Shown: piece after piece, positions 44,946 through 54,475 of the stretch
How the letters are laid out: each line of letters opens with the position of its first letter
Numbering within the stretch: position 1 is the first letter of the stretch
NCBI RefSeq assembly: GCF_028737325.1
Contig: NZ_JAQZCH010000001.1
Span: forward strand, 416,732 to 480,731
Reading direction: 5' to 3'
Source of the DNA: Microbacterium thalli
Lineage (GTDB): Bacteria; Actinomycetota; Actinomycetes; Actinomycetales; Microbacteriaceae
Length of the DNA: 64,000 nt
Notes under the pieces: model-generated
Databases searched by the model: none
Told to the model about the DNA's origin: nothing
What the model saw: the letters and a program-made list of their open reading frames with translations, nothing else
Translations under genes and position numbers: made by a program

Positions 44946-46430
44946 TCATCGGGCCTCCGGCGCCGATCGCGAAGAACGCCGTCGAACGAGCAACGCGCCG
45001 GAGCCGACAGCTGCCAGGCCCGCGAGCGCGATCGCCGCCGTGCGTCCCGGCGTCGCGCCGGACGGCGGAAGAGCGTCCACCACCGCCGGGTGCGGCACGA
45101 TCGTGCCGGCCGGGGGATCGTCCGGGGACCAGGGCGCGGCCGTCAGACGGATGGATGCCTCGCCGGACAGGTCCTGGATGCGATCGCGCTCGTCTCGGCG
45201 GACGACGCCGGAGATGTCGATGCTGGAACCCGGATCGACGCGACCGACCGAGATGGTCTCGTCGAGACCGGCGACCGACCGGGGGCCGGCCACGATGTCG
45301 CTGTCCCGTCGCACCTCGAGAGTCGGTGTCTCGGTCGCATCCGTCGTCCGTGTCGACAGGGTCGCGTAGACCGTCAGCTCGCGCTCGGCGTGGTTCGTGA
45401 GCCGGGTCGTCCACGCGGTCTCTTCGCCCGGCGCGGGCATCATGGCCGAGATGCGGTCGGGGTCGGCGCTCATGCCCGATGCGGGCGACTCGACGGGCAC
45501 CGCGACGGGAACGTGATACCCGCCTGGGTCCGCGTCGGTGCTCTCGCGTAGCTCGAGGGCCTCGTGCAGCGGCTCGGGCCACGAGGCGACCGCCGCCGCG
45601 ATGAGCGCGACGAGCGCGAGGTGCCCGAGGTCGCGGCCCCGCGGTCGAGCGTGCGCGGCTCGCGGACGCGTCGTCGTGCCGGCGCCCGCAACGGCGACGG
45701 CGACGAGGCCGAAGGTGAGCGATCCGGCGCTCAGCTCGTCCCGCGCCTCGTGCTCGACTCTCGCGCAGGTCGCACAGAGCGCACGGTGCCGGCGGTACTC
45801 GCGAAGCTGGCGGGTGCCCGCCGTGCCGACGATCACGCGAGCGAGGACGTCGGAGGACACCCCGCAGGACAGGTCGCTCAACTCGATGAAGCACCGGATG
45901 TACCCCACCTGCAGGTGACTGCGGGCGCGGTGCGCGATGGTCGACACGTGCGAGGCGGTCAACCCGAGTTCGCTGCCGACCTCGCGTGCGGGTCGGCGAT
46001 CGATCAGCACCGCGATCGCGACACGGCGGGTCGTCTCGTCGAGCGAGTCGAGCGCGCGGCGGGCGAGGTCGATCGAGCCGTCGAGGGCGAACGGGGCTTC
46101 CGGGTCGACGGGGACCCGCTCGAGCACATCATCGGGCACGGCGGTGGTCCGCCGGCTGTCTCGGTGGTGACGATCGACCATGTTCCGCACGGTCGTGAAC
46201 AGGTACGCGCGCAGGTTGTCGATCTCCGCGATGCGCGGCGACCCCAGGGTGGCGACGACGAGGAACGCCTCGGCCACGGCGTCGCCCGCGGCCTCGGGAT
46301 CGGCGCCGCGGGCGATGGCGAAGCGGCGCAGTGAATCGGCGTCGTTCGCGTAGACGCCCGCCAGGCGCTCGGCGGCGGTCTTCGTCAGACGGTCATGCCA
46401 ATTGTGGCGAACGGTGTGATCGATTGCCAT
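44946..46430 (-). CDS. Sigma-70 factor fused to anti-sigma zinc motif, membrane span and extracellular domain
   Basis: 494 residues in one chain. Residues about 30-95 are sigma region 2 (DPEAAGDAVAEAFLVVATLG, NLRAYLFTTVRNMVDRHHRD) and 122-178 region 4 (EVGSELGLTASHVSTIAHRA). An anti-sigma zinc motif follows: His215-x3-Cys219-x2-Cys222 in RRHRALCATC. Hydrophobic stretches lie at 236-251 and 268-285; the basic segment between them suggests that the second is the true span. Residues about 286-463 are extracellular, then LPPSG (454-458), a span (464-483) and RRR. The outer domain and this ending resemble the LAxTG protein at 49792-50406. Divergent from surface module 2, which it probably controls. 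ATG at 46430 is chosen; ATG at 46448 is possible. Confidence 0.85.
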   Translation of the reverse strand: MAIDHTVRHNWHDRLTKTAAERLAGVYANDADSLRRFAIARGADPEAAGDAVAEAFLVVATLGSPRIAEIDNLRAYLFTTVRNMVDRHHRDSRRTTAVPDDVLERVPVDPEAPFALDGSIDLARRALDSLDETTRRVAIAVLIDRRPAREVGSELGLTASHVSTIAHRARSHLQVGYIRCFIELSDLSCGVSSDVLARVIVGTAGTRQLREYRRHRALCATCARVEHEARDELSAGSLTFGLVAVAVAGAGTTTRPRAAHARPRGRDLGHLALVALIAAAVASWPEPLHEALELRESTDADPGGYHVPVAVPVESPASGMSADPDRISAMMPAPGEETAWTTRLTNHAERELTVYATLSTRTTDATETPTLEVRRDSDIVAGPRSVAGLDETISVGRVDPGSSIDISGVVRRDERDRIQDLSGEASIRLTAAPWSPDDPPAGTIVPHPAVVDALPPSGATPGRTAAIALAGLAAVGSGALLVRRRSSRSAPEAR

Positions 46431-46514
46431 ATAGCTACTCAAACACATGACGCCGCGCTTCGACACCCGGTCGCAGACGCGCGTCAGACCATGCCCCGAA
46501 CGAAAGAACTGGTT

Positions 46515-47135
46515 ATGACTGCAACCGAATCCACTCGTGGCTCCAAGCGTTTCCTCGTCGCCGGAGGTTCCCTCCTGGCGGTCGCGGGCATGCTCACGGC
46601 AGCCGCTTTCACCGACTTCGCCAACCTGAACCTGGGCGGTGACTCGGGTATCGGCGGTGACAACACGCGCTTCAACATCCAGGTGGTGGGCACCGACCCC
46701 GAGACGAACGAGCCGATCCCCGGCACCTGGCAGGAGGCCAACACGGCCGAGGGTGTGGCGATCGCGGTTCCGGGCGCCGACCTCATCACCCCCGGCGACA
46801 CCGTCTCGGTCGAGATCCCGTTCCGCAACGAGAGCCCCGCCCTGGGTGCTGACCTCGCCTTCACGCTGCAGGACCGCGCCGGCTTCGTCTCCGACGCCGA
46901 GTTCGCGCAGGCCGTGCGTTACACGATCGCGCTCGACGGCACCGAGATCGTCGCGAACGCCACGCAGGAGGCCGTGGCCGACCTCGACCTCGGCGTCTAC
47001 GCCGCGGGCGAGGAAGGCGTGCTCTCGGTGAGCATCACGCTGCCCGACCAGGGGTCGGTCGAGGCGAACAACGCCCTCCAGGGCAAGACCACGTACGTGC
47101 AGGCGCACTTCGACGCCAGCTCGGTCCAGCCCTGA
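46515..47135 (+). CDS. SipW-type alternate-signal exported protein (module 2, first)
   Basis: 206 residues. Alternate signal peptide with SLLAVAGMLTAAAFTDFANL, the F-T-D form cut by SipW-like peptidases. The mature part is an acidic beta-sandwich without cysteine (VEIPFRNESPALGADLAFTL, ending YVQAHFDASSVQP), like TasA/CalY-type subunits. It is first in its cluster and is followed by a strong hairpin, which suggests that it is made in excess of the downstream proteins and is the main subunit. ATG at 46515 is used; ATG at 46491 is in frame. Confidence 0.8.
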   Translation: MTATESTRGSKRFLVAGGSLLAVAGMLTAAAFTDFANLNLGGDSGIGGDNTRFNIQVVGTDPETNEPIPGTWQEANTAEGVAIAVPGADLITPGDTVSVEIPFRNESPALGADLAFTLQDRAGFVSDAEFAQAVRYTIALDGTEIVANATQEAVADLDLGVYAAGEEGVLSVSITLPDQGSVEANNALQGKTTYVQAHFDASSVQP

Positions 47136-47141
47136 CCCCTG

Positions 47142-47171
47142 CCCGGGGGTGCGGTTCACCGCACCCCCGGG
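47142..47171 (+). terminator. Strong hairpin inside surface module 2
   Basis: Perfect 14-bp stem (CCCGGGGGTGCGGT with its complement) around two unpaired bases, in the 64-bp gap between the first and second genes of the module. No U-run follows (TTCCCC). It could be a partial terminator, an mRNA-stabilising 3' end, or both. Confidence 0.7.
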
Positions 47172-47199
47172 TTCCCCGACCCGAGATGGAACGAGACCG

Positions 47200-47808
47200 A
47201 TGATCCCCCACCGCAGCGCTCGCCTCAGGCTCAGCCTCGCCGCCGGTGCCCTCCTCAGCGTCGGCGCGCTCTTCACCGCCGCCACCTTCACCGACGCCGC
47301 CGACGTGCACGTCTTCCTCGACGGCTCGCAGAACACGTTCGAGATCCGAACCGCCGGCTCCGTCCGCGACGGGTGGGTACCCTCCGAGGACCAGTGGCAG
47401 CCCGGCCGCCCCGCCCCGTACGAGATCGCCCTCGAGGAGGGAACGGTGCTCGCTCCCGGCGGCTCGATCTCGCTTCGTATCGCCGCTCAGAACGCGAGCC
47501 CGCGCCTCGCCGGCACCCTGTCGCTGTCGATCGTCGATCCCGACCCTCGCGGCGACGAGATCGATCCCGACACCGGCCGCTTCGTCGAGCTCTTCGACCA
47601 GCTGCAGTTCACGGTGCGCGACGGCGACCGCACCCTCATGGACCGCGTGCCCGCGCCCGAGCTGACGACCTACACGTGGGACGACGCGTTCGAAGCGGGC
47701 GAGCACCGCCTGCTCGACGTGCGCATCGATCTGCCCGACACCGTGGACAACCGCTGGCGAGGCGCCGGCACCGGCGTCCAGTTCCAGTTCGAAGGAGAGA
47801 ACCGATGA
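47200..47808 (+). CDS. SipW-type alternate-signal exported protein (module 2, second)
   Basis: 202 residues. Signal region RLSLAAGALLSVGALFTAAT then FTDAADV matches the alternate type. The mature part is beta-rich and acidic (SISLRIAAQNASPRLAGTLS, then a strand ending RIDLPDTVDNRWRGAGTGVQ). The pattern of an N-terminal strand, a charged loop and a late DLPD motif is shared with the first protein (ITLPDQGS), so they are probably distant paralogues. ATG at 47200, coupled by overlap to the next gene. Confidence 0.78.
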   Translation: MIPHRSARLRLSLAAGALLSVGALFTAATFTDAADVHVFLDGSQNTFEIRTAGSVRDGWVPSEDQWQPGRPAPYEIALEEGTVLAPGGSISLRIAAQNASPRLAGTLSLSIVDPDPRGDEIDPDTGRFVELFDQLQFTVRDGDRTLMDRVPAPELTTYTWDDAFEAGEHRLLDVRIDLPDTVDNRWRGAGTGVQFQFEGENR

Positions 47809-48383
47809 GGCGCACGATACGCGTGGCCGAGCCGGTGAAGCTCGTGCTGGCCGGGGGCCTCGCGCTCGGTCTTCTCGTCGGCGCGACGAGCGCAGCTTTC
47901 AGTGATCAGGCCGACGTGTCGTTCGCCCCCATCGGCGCAACCTACGATCTCGGCTTCGTCGCCGCCGACGGGTCGGTCGCACAAGGCAATCCGGAGCCGT
48001 GGCCCATCGACACGGGCGAGATCGGCCCCATCCCCCGGATCGGCGAGGGCGATCCCGCCCGAGTGGAGGTGAAAGTCAAGAACGCGGGCACGGTGGATGC
48101 CGGCGACGTCACGTTCTCGCTCGCCTCGCTGCTCCCGCCGGTCCCCGACGGCGACGGTGTCGTGCGCGACGCGCTCGACGTCACGCTCGCATCGATCTGG
48201 GTCGACGGCGTCGAGGTCGCGACGCGCGTTCCGGCGGCCGAAGCGGTCGCCACGATTCCCGACTGGCCCGCGGGCGGCATCCGCACGGTCGTCGTCGAGC
48301 TCGTGTATCTCGATCAGATCCCCAGCCCGTACTACTACGGCCGCGATGTGCTTCTCGGCCTCACCGCGACGGGAGCGGCCTGA
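47805..48383 (+). CDS. SipW-type alternate-signal exported protein (module 2, third)
   Basis: 192 residues. Signal KLVLAGGLALGLLVGATSAA with FSDQADV behind it. The mature domain contains ARVEVKVKNAGTVDAGDVTF and a late tyrosine run (SPYYYGRDVLLGL). No cysteine. AAGGAGAG precedes the ATG, which overlaps the previous stop. Probably another component of the same surface assembly. Confidence 0.77.
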   Translation: MRRTIRVAEPVKLVLAGGLALGLLVGATSAAFSDQADVSFAPIGATYDLGFVAADGSVAQGNPEPWPIDTGEIGPIPRIGEGDPARVEVKVKNAGTVDAGDVTFSLASLLPPVPDGDGVVRDALDVTLASIWVDGVEVATRVPAAEAVATIPDWPAGGIRTVVVELVYLDQIPSPYYYGRDVLLGLTATGAA

Positions 48384-48430
48384 CGCCCCGGCCATCATCC
48401 CCGACCCGTCCCTCGACCCAAGGAGCTGGA

Positions 48431-49795
48431 ATGACGCACTCCGTCAGAACGCGACGCCGTGCTCGGTACGGCGCGCTCGCCGCACTCGGGGCACTCGCGG
48501 TCTCCGCGGCCGTCGCGGCGCCCGCGCCCACCGAGGCCCGCTACACGGATACGGCCACCGCGGCCGCCGAGACCTACACGATGCCCGCGTCGTACCAGGC
48601 GGTGTCGAGCCAGTTCACCTCGACCTCGGCGGCACTCTCGGACGGGTGGGTCTGGGTCTGGGGCTTCAAGGGCCAGGGAATGGGGGGCAACGGCGTGCAG
48701 AACGACAACGATCGTTCCCCTCAGCCCGTACACGGCCTCAACAACGTCGTGAAGGTCGTCGGCGCGTCGGACATCAGCGAGACGCCCGGAACCTTCGGCG
48801 CGCTGACGGCCGACGGCGAGGTGTACACCTGGGGCCTGAACAAGCTCGGGCGCCTCGGCATCGGCACGACGTCGGGGAACAACGACTTCCGGGCGACGCC
48901 GCAGAAGGTCGAGTTCCCCGATGACGAGAAGGTCATCGACCTGGGGTCCATGCGCGCGACGATGGCGGCTCTCACCGAGAGCGGCAAGGTCTACACGTGG
49001 GGCTCGGGTCAGTACGGCCAGGCCGGCAACGGGTCCACCGTCGAGAACCGCGGGCCGCACTCGCCGTACCTCGTGATCGACAACGTGCACTCCATGCACG
49101 TCGGCCAGCGCCTCACCTGGGTCATCACGCGAGAGAACCGCGTCTTCTGGTGGGGCCGCGCCGTGTCCGGTGAGGCCGGCAACGGCACGACCGCGACCGT
49201 GAACAATCCGAACCCCTTGGAGCTGCCGCAACTGAACGCGCTCGTCGAGGGCTGCGAGGGCCCCGCCGTGCCGGTGCATTCGCCGGAAGACACCTGCTCC
49301 GTCGTCGAGATCACATCGTCGCGGCAGGCGGGCGCCGCTCTGACGCGCGACGGCGTGGTGCACACGTTCGGGCAGACCGCGAACGGTCAGATTGGCCGCA
49401 TCGCGACGGCGCAGACACGCGTCCAGGTGCATCCGATCAACATCGACGAACCCGTCGCGCGCCTGTCCGCCGGCAACTACCACTTCACCGCGCTCACGAA
49501 GTCCGGTGGGGTATGGGGCTGGGGAAGCAACGCCAGCTGGGCTGCCACCGGGAACATCCGACCCGACGGCAGCACGGGTCAGGGCACGACCAACGCCACG
49601 ACCCCGGTCCGCCTGCCACTCACCGACATCGTGATGATCGGCGGCTCGCGCGACACGAGCTACGCGACCCAGTCCGACTCCGTCCTGATCGGATGGGGTG
49701 ATGGGCGCCAGGGTGCGATCCCGGGGAACGAGACGAACAGGCGCACGTTCACGCCGCTCGCCCTGCCCGGCATCCGTGTGGAGGTGACCGAGTGA
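48431..49795 (+). CDS. Exported RCC1-repeat (beta-propeller) protein
   Basis: 454 residues. The N-terminus (ALGALAVSAAVAAPAPTEAR followed by YTDTAT) fits the same alternate signal type as its neighbours. The rest is a chain of about seven RCC1-like repeats, seen as GWVWVWGFKGQG, GEVYTWGLNKLGRLG, GKVYTWGSGQYGQAG, NRVFWWGRAVSGEAG, GVVHTFGQTANGQIG, GGVWGWGSNASW and VLIGWGDGRQG, which should close into a propeller. Two cysteines lie in EGCEGPAVP and EDTCSVVE. Likely a binding or adhesive part of the surface structure. Stop overlaps the LAxTG gene. Confidence 0.82.
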   Translation: MTHSVRTRRRARYGALAALGALAVSAAVAAPAPTEARYTDTATAAAETYTMPASYQAVSSQFTSTSAALSDGWVWVWGFKGQGMGGNGVQNDNDRSPQPVHGLNNVVKVVGASDISETPGTFGALTADGEVYTWGLNKLGRLGIGTTSGNNDFRATPQKVEFPDDEKVIDLGSMRATMAALTESGKVYTWGSGQYGQAGNGSTVENRGPHSPYLVIDNVHSMHVGQRLTWVITRENRVFWWGRAVSGEAGNGTTATVNNPNPLELPQLNALVEGCEGPAVPVHSPEDTCSVVEITSSRQAGAALTRDGVVHTFGQTANGQIGRIATAQTRVQVHPINIDEPVARLSAGNYHFTALTKSGGVWGWGSNASWAATGNIRPDGSTGQGTTNATTPVRLPLTDIVMIGGSRDTSYATQSDSVLIGWGDGRQGAIPGNETNRRTFTPLALPGIRVEVTE

Positions 49796-50406
49796 ACATC
49801 CGCAAGGTGACGGCGGCACTGTGGGCGACGGTCGTCGCGAGCGGTCTCGTCGCGGCCTCCGCCACGCCGGCGGTCGCCACCCAGGAGCTCATCGAGGCGA
49901 CGCCCGCGACGACGACGATCGTCGCTCCCGCCCCCGGCCATTCCCAGGACTGGCAGGTGGACGTCCGGAACACCACGACGCAGACGCTGCCGGTGGTGCT
50001 GACGATCGAAGGGGACTCCGCGCAGCTGTTCGGCGGCTCGCATCCGATCCACGTCGAGATCGTCGACGACTCCGGCGAGGTGGTGGTGTCCGGCGCCGCA
50101 CCTTCCGTGCTCGGTGCGACGGTCGAGCTCGACGCGCTCGGCGCGCACGAGGAGCGTCGATACACCGCCCGCGTGGCGCTTCCGCGCAGCGCCGGCAACG
50201 AATACCAGGGCGCGAGCGGCACGCTCGACCTGAGCTTCGTCGCCTCGGCTGAGGCGACGACTCCCGAGACCGGCCCGAGCCCCGACGACGCTCTCGCCCA
50301 CACCGGTGGCTCCGGGACGACGCTGGCTCTCATCGCGGCGACCGCGCTCGGCATGCTCACGCTCGGCGCCGTGCTGGCTGCACGCCGACGGAAGGAACAC
50401 GCATGA
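49792..50406 (+). CDS. LAxTG-anchored surface protein
   Basis: 204 residues. A normal Sec signal (VVASGLVAASATPAVATQE), one beta-sandwich domain (WQVDVRNTTTQTLPVVLTIE, HPIHVEIVDDSGEVVVSG), a Thr/Pro linker, sorting motif LAHTG (168-172), membrane span and RRRKEHA tail. LAxTG is the class E sortase motif of high-GC actinobacteria, so the protein should be linked to the cell wall. No sortase gene lies in the window. It could be the anchor of the assembly formed by its neighbours. The domain resembles the extracellular part of the sigma fusion protein at 44946-46430. Confidence 0.82.
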   Translation: MNIRKVTAALWATVVASGLVAASATPAVATQELIEATPATTTIVAPAPGHSQDWQVDVRNTTTQTLPVVLTIEGDSAQLFGGSHPIHVEIVDDSGEVVVSGAAPSVLGATVELDALGAHEERRYTARVALPRSAGNEYQGASGTLDLSFVASAEATTPETGPSPDDALAHTGGSGTTLALIAATALGMLTLGAVLAARRRKEHA

Positions 50407-51080
50407 CTCAGACACGACACGCCTTGCGCGCACAGCGTGCTCGGCGACGAAGCACCCGGGGCGCCGCTCTGAGGCTCGCGGCGGCGGCCGGCATGCTCGC
50501 CTTCGGCGCGATCTCGATCAGCGCAGCCGCGCTCGCCGACTCGGCGACGCTGGGGCTCGGCGCGAACGGCATCGGATTCGAGGGCCGGTTCGCGATCGGA
50601 ACGGTCTCGCTCGACGGCACCGTCGAGCAGGTCATCGCGGACGGCCCCGCGGAGCGGCCGATCCCCGAAGCGGCACTGCTGGTCCCGGGTGGTTCGATCT
50701 CGATCGAGATCCCGGTGTTCAACAACACCGAGCGCCTCGCAGCCGACACGACGGTGACGGTGGTCGCCGCTGGAGGAGACGGCGCCGTGGCGGACGTCCC
50801 CAACATCACGCCCTACCTGCGCTTCACCGCCGTCGACCCGGCCGGGAACGAGGTGTTCTCGGGAGCCACATGGGACGAGGCGACGGGCTCGCTCGGGGTG
50901 CTCGCGCCGCGCGGCGATCTGCCCCTCACCGACGGCGACGCGTTCGCGCCGGGCGCCGAGGGCAGCGCGCAGACCGTGGTGCTGACGATCGACTATCTCG
51001 ATGAGCCGGGCACGGAGGAGCTCAACGGCGGCCTGTCCGCTCTCTCCGTCCGGTTCGACGCGACGTCGGTGAGGCCGTGA
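50403..51080 (+). CDS. SipW-type alternate-signal exported protein (module 2, fourth)
   Basis: 225 residues. A long basic N-terminus (RAQRARRRSTRGAALR), hydrophobic stretch and ALADSATLGLG form an alternate signal peptide. The mature beta-rich domain has SISIEIPVFNNTERLAADTT and ends LSVRFDATSVRP, close to the end of the first module protein (HFDASSVQP), which supports common origin. ATG overlaps the LAxTG stop; its own stop overlaps the signal peptidase gene. Confidence 0.77.
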   Translation: MTQTRHALRAQRARRRSTRGAALRLAAAAGMLAFGAISISAAALADSATLGLGANGIGFEGRFAIGTVSLDGTVEQVIADGPAERPIPEAALLVPGGSISIEIPVFNNTERLAADTTVTVVAAGGDGAVADVPNITPYLRFTAVDPAGNEVFSGATWDEATGSLGVLAPRGDLPLTDGDAFAPGAEGSAQTVVLTIDYLDEPGTEELNGGLSALSVRFDATSVRP

Positions 51081-51667
51081 CCACTCGGCGCGCTTCGCGT
51101 CGGCCCAGTGTCGCCGATCGTTCGGCGCCGCTGGGCTGGCGCGTCTTCGGGATGCTGCGATCCGGCATCCTCTCGCTGGCAGCGGTCATCGGCGCCGTGT
51201 GCATCGTCGCGTTCGTCGCCGCGCTCGCCTTCAACGTCCGTCCCGTCGCCGTGATCTCCGGGTCGATGGAGCCGCAGATCCCGGTCGGGGCGATGGTGTT
51301 CACCCGCACCGTGCCGGCGGGCGATGTCTCGCCCGGCGACATCGTCACCGTGCAGCGTCCGCGCAACCTCGGCCTTGTGACCCACCGGCTCGTCTCATCG
51401 GTGGAGCGCGAGCCGGGGGTCTACGAGTTCGTGCTGCGCGGTGACGCGAACGACACCGACGATCCCCAGCCGTACGCCGTCTCGACGGTCGGGCAGTACG
51501 TCCTCCACGTGCCCCTGCTGGGGTACCTCACGATCGGTCTGCAGAGCTCGAGCGGGCTGTTCATCGCGGGCGGCATCGCGCTCGTGCTCGTCGCCCTGTT
51601 CCTCCTCGACCCGGCGCGGCTTCGGGGCTCCGCGCAGACGCGTGAGACGGAGGAGGAGTCCGCCTAG
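51077..51667 (+). CDS. Signal peptidase I, SipW/ER type (module 2)
   Basis: 196 residues. Two spans (about 29-53 and 157-180) around a catalytic domain with Ser63 in ISGSMEPQIPVG and His103 in VTHRLV; no catalytic lysine. It is a paralogue of the enzyme at 40172-40855 but has a different N-terminus and acidic C-terminal tail (TRETEEESA). It should process the alternate-signal proteins of module 2. GTG start coupled to the previous gene. Confidence 0.88.
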   Translation: MTTRRASRRPSVADRSAPLGWRVFGMLRSGILSLAAVIGAVCIVAFVAALAFNVRPVAVISGSMEPQIPVGAMVFTRTVPAGDVSPGDIVTVQRPRNLGLVTHRLVSSVEREPGVYEFVLRGDANDTDDPQPYAVSTVGQYVLHVPLLGYLTIGLQSSSGLFIAGGIALVLVALFLLDPARLRGSAQTRETEEESA

Positions 51668-51690
51668 CGCGGCAACCCGCCTCACGCCGT

Positions 51691-51729
51691 CGACCCGCCG
51701 CATCCGAGGAGTTCGGGCGCGGCGGGTCG
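51691..51729. terminator. Bidirectional hairpin between surface module 2 and argG
   Basis: Perfect 11-bp stem (CGACCCGCCGC and its complement) with a 17-nt loop, in the 88-bp gap between convergent genes. Confidence 0.65.
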
Positions 51730-51755
51730 ATGCGTTGAGCGGAGAGTGCGCGCGA

Positions 51756-53246
<1,491 letters not shown>

Positions 53247-53915
53247 TCAGCCGAGCGAGACGCCGGTGATGGTGACGGCTGTCGCGGGAGCGCCGTCGCC
53301 GGCGCCGCTGTCGGTTCCCGCAGCGGCCACCTCGCGCACGACGGCGAGGCCGGCCTCGTCGAGCTGTCCGAACACGGTGTACGACGGGGGCAGCGGGGTG
53401 TCCTCGTAGACGAGGAAGAACTGCGAGCCGTTGGTGTCGGGACCGGCGTTCGCCATGGCGACAGTGCCCGCAGGGTAGGTCTCGCTGCCGTCGAGCTCAT
53501 CGGCGTAGCGGTAACCGGGGCCGCCGCGGCCGGTGCCCGAGGGATCGCCGCACTGCAGCACGAAGATGCCCTCGGTCGTGAGCCGGTGGCACGGGGCGTC
53601 GTCGTAGTAGCCCTGCTCGGCGAGCGAGACGAAGCTGCCCACGGTGCACGGGGTGCGGTCGGCGGTCAGGGTCATCGGGATGTCGCCCGCCGACGTCTGC
53701 AGCACCGCCGCGACGTCACCCGAGACCTCGGCCTCGGCGGGAGGCGCGGTCACCTCGCGGACGCCACCGGCGGCCTCGACGTACGCGCAGGCGCCGTCGG
53801 GAACGGCATCCGCCGTCGGCATCGTGTCGGGAGCCTCGGATGCCGGTGACGACGAGCACCCGGCCAGGGCGAGAGCCGACAGGACGAGCAGAGTTGCTCC
53901 GAAACGCGCGCGCAT
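53247..53915 (-). CDS. Peptidyl-prolyl cis-trans isomerase, cyclophilin-type lipoprotein
   Basis: 222 residues. Lipobox LAGC with Cys20, Ser/Pro-rich linker, then a cyclophilin domain with PAGTVAMANAGPDTNGSQFF and the substrate-site segments YYDDAPCHRL and TVFGQL. Two extra cysteines (TPCTVGSF and APCHRL) and one in VLQCGD may form a disulfide outside the cell. It should help fold exported proteins at the membrane surface. Start ATG at 53915. Confidence 0.9.
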   Translation of the reverse strand: MRARFGATLLVLSALALAGCSSSPASEAPDTMPTADAVPDGACAYVEAAGGVREVTAPPAEAEVSGDVAAVLQTSAGDIPMTLTADRTPCTVGSFVSLAEQGYYDDAPCHRLTTEGIFVLQCGDPSGTGRGGPGYRYADELDGSETYPAGTVAMANAGPDTNGSQFFLVYEDTPLPPSYTVFGQLDEAGLAVVREVAAAGTDSGAGDGAPATAVTITGVSLG

Positions 53916-54019
53916 GCCATGAGCCTAAGCGGGCGCAGCGACGGTCCCTGTCCGCAACGCCCCCGAGGTGGCACGATCGGATCGTGACGCCCGGTCGCGG
54001 GCGCGGGAAGGGGGCGGCG

Positions 54020-54466
54020 ATGGCCGAGAAGACGAGTCGTGGCGCAGGGTTCTCCGACGAGGAGAAGGCCGCGATGAAGCAGCGCGCCGACGAGCTGCGC
54101 GCGACGAAGGGGCTGAAGGGCGCGGCGAAGCTCGCAAAGGAGCTCGAGGCCTGCGTCACGACGATCGACGAGCTCGACGGCATCGACGGCGAGGTGGCCC
54201 GGATGACGCATCGCATCGTCTCGGAAGAAGCGCCCGATCTCGCGCCGAAGACCTTCTACGGCTTCCCGGCGTACGCCCGCGATGGCAAGGTCGTCATCTT
54301 CGTGCAGCCGAAGTCGAAGTTCGACACCCGCTACCCGACGCTGAACTTCGACGAGACGGCGACCCTCGACGACGGCTCGATGTGGCCGACGTCGTTCGCG
54401 ATCGTCGAGGTCACTCCCGAGGTCGAGGCTCGCGTGCGCGAGCTCGTGCGCAGCGCCGTCGACTGA
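54020..54466 (+). CDS. Small DUF1801/YdhG-like protein
   Basis: 148 residues. A charged N-terminal helix (SDEEKAAMKQRADELRATKG) is followed by a compact domain with MTHRIVSEEAPDLAPKTFYG, FPAYARDGKVVIFVQP and MWPTSFAIVEVTPEVEAR, as in the YdhG/DUF1801 group of small cytosolic proteins. Function unknown. GGAAGGGGG precedes the ATG; an upstream in-frame GTG at 53985 is less likely. Confidence 0.75.
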   Translation: MAEKTSRGAGFSDEEKAAMKQRADELRATKGLKGAAKLAKELEACVTTIDELDGIDGEVARMTHRIVSEEAPDLAPKTFYGFPAYARDGKVVIFVQPKSKFDTRYPTLNFDETATLDDGSMWPTSFAIVEVTPEVEARVRELVRSAVD

Positions 54467-54475
54467 GCCGCCCGA

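Noticed and set aside
46431-47336. Upstream in-frame extension of the sigma fusion gene to 796 codons
   Set aside because: The added part is antisense to two well-supported exported-protein genes and has no recognisable domain. ATG at 46430 starts just before sigma region 2.
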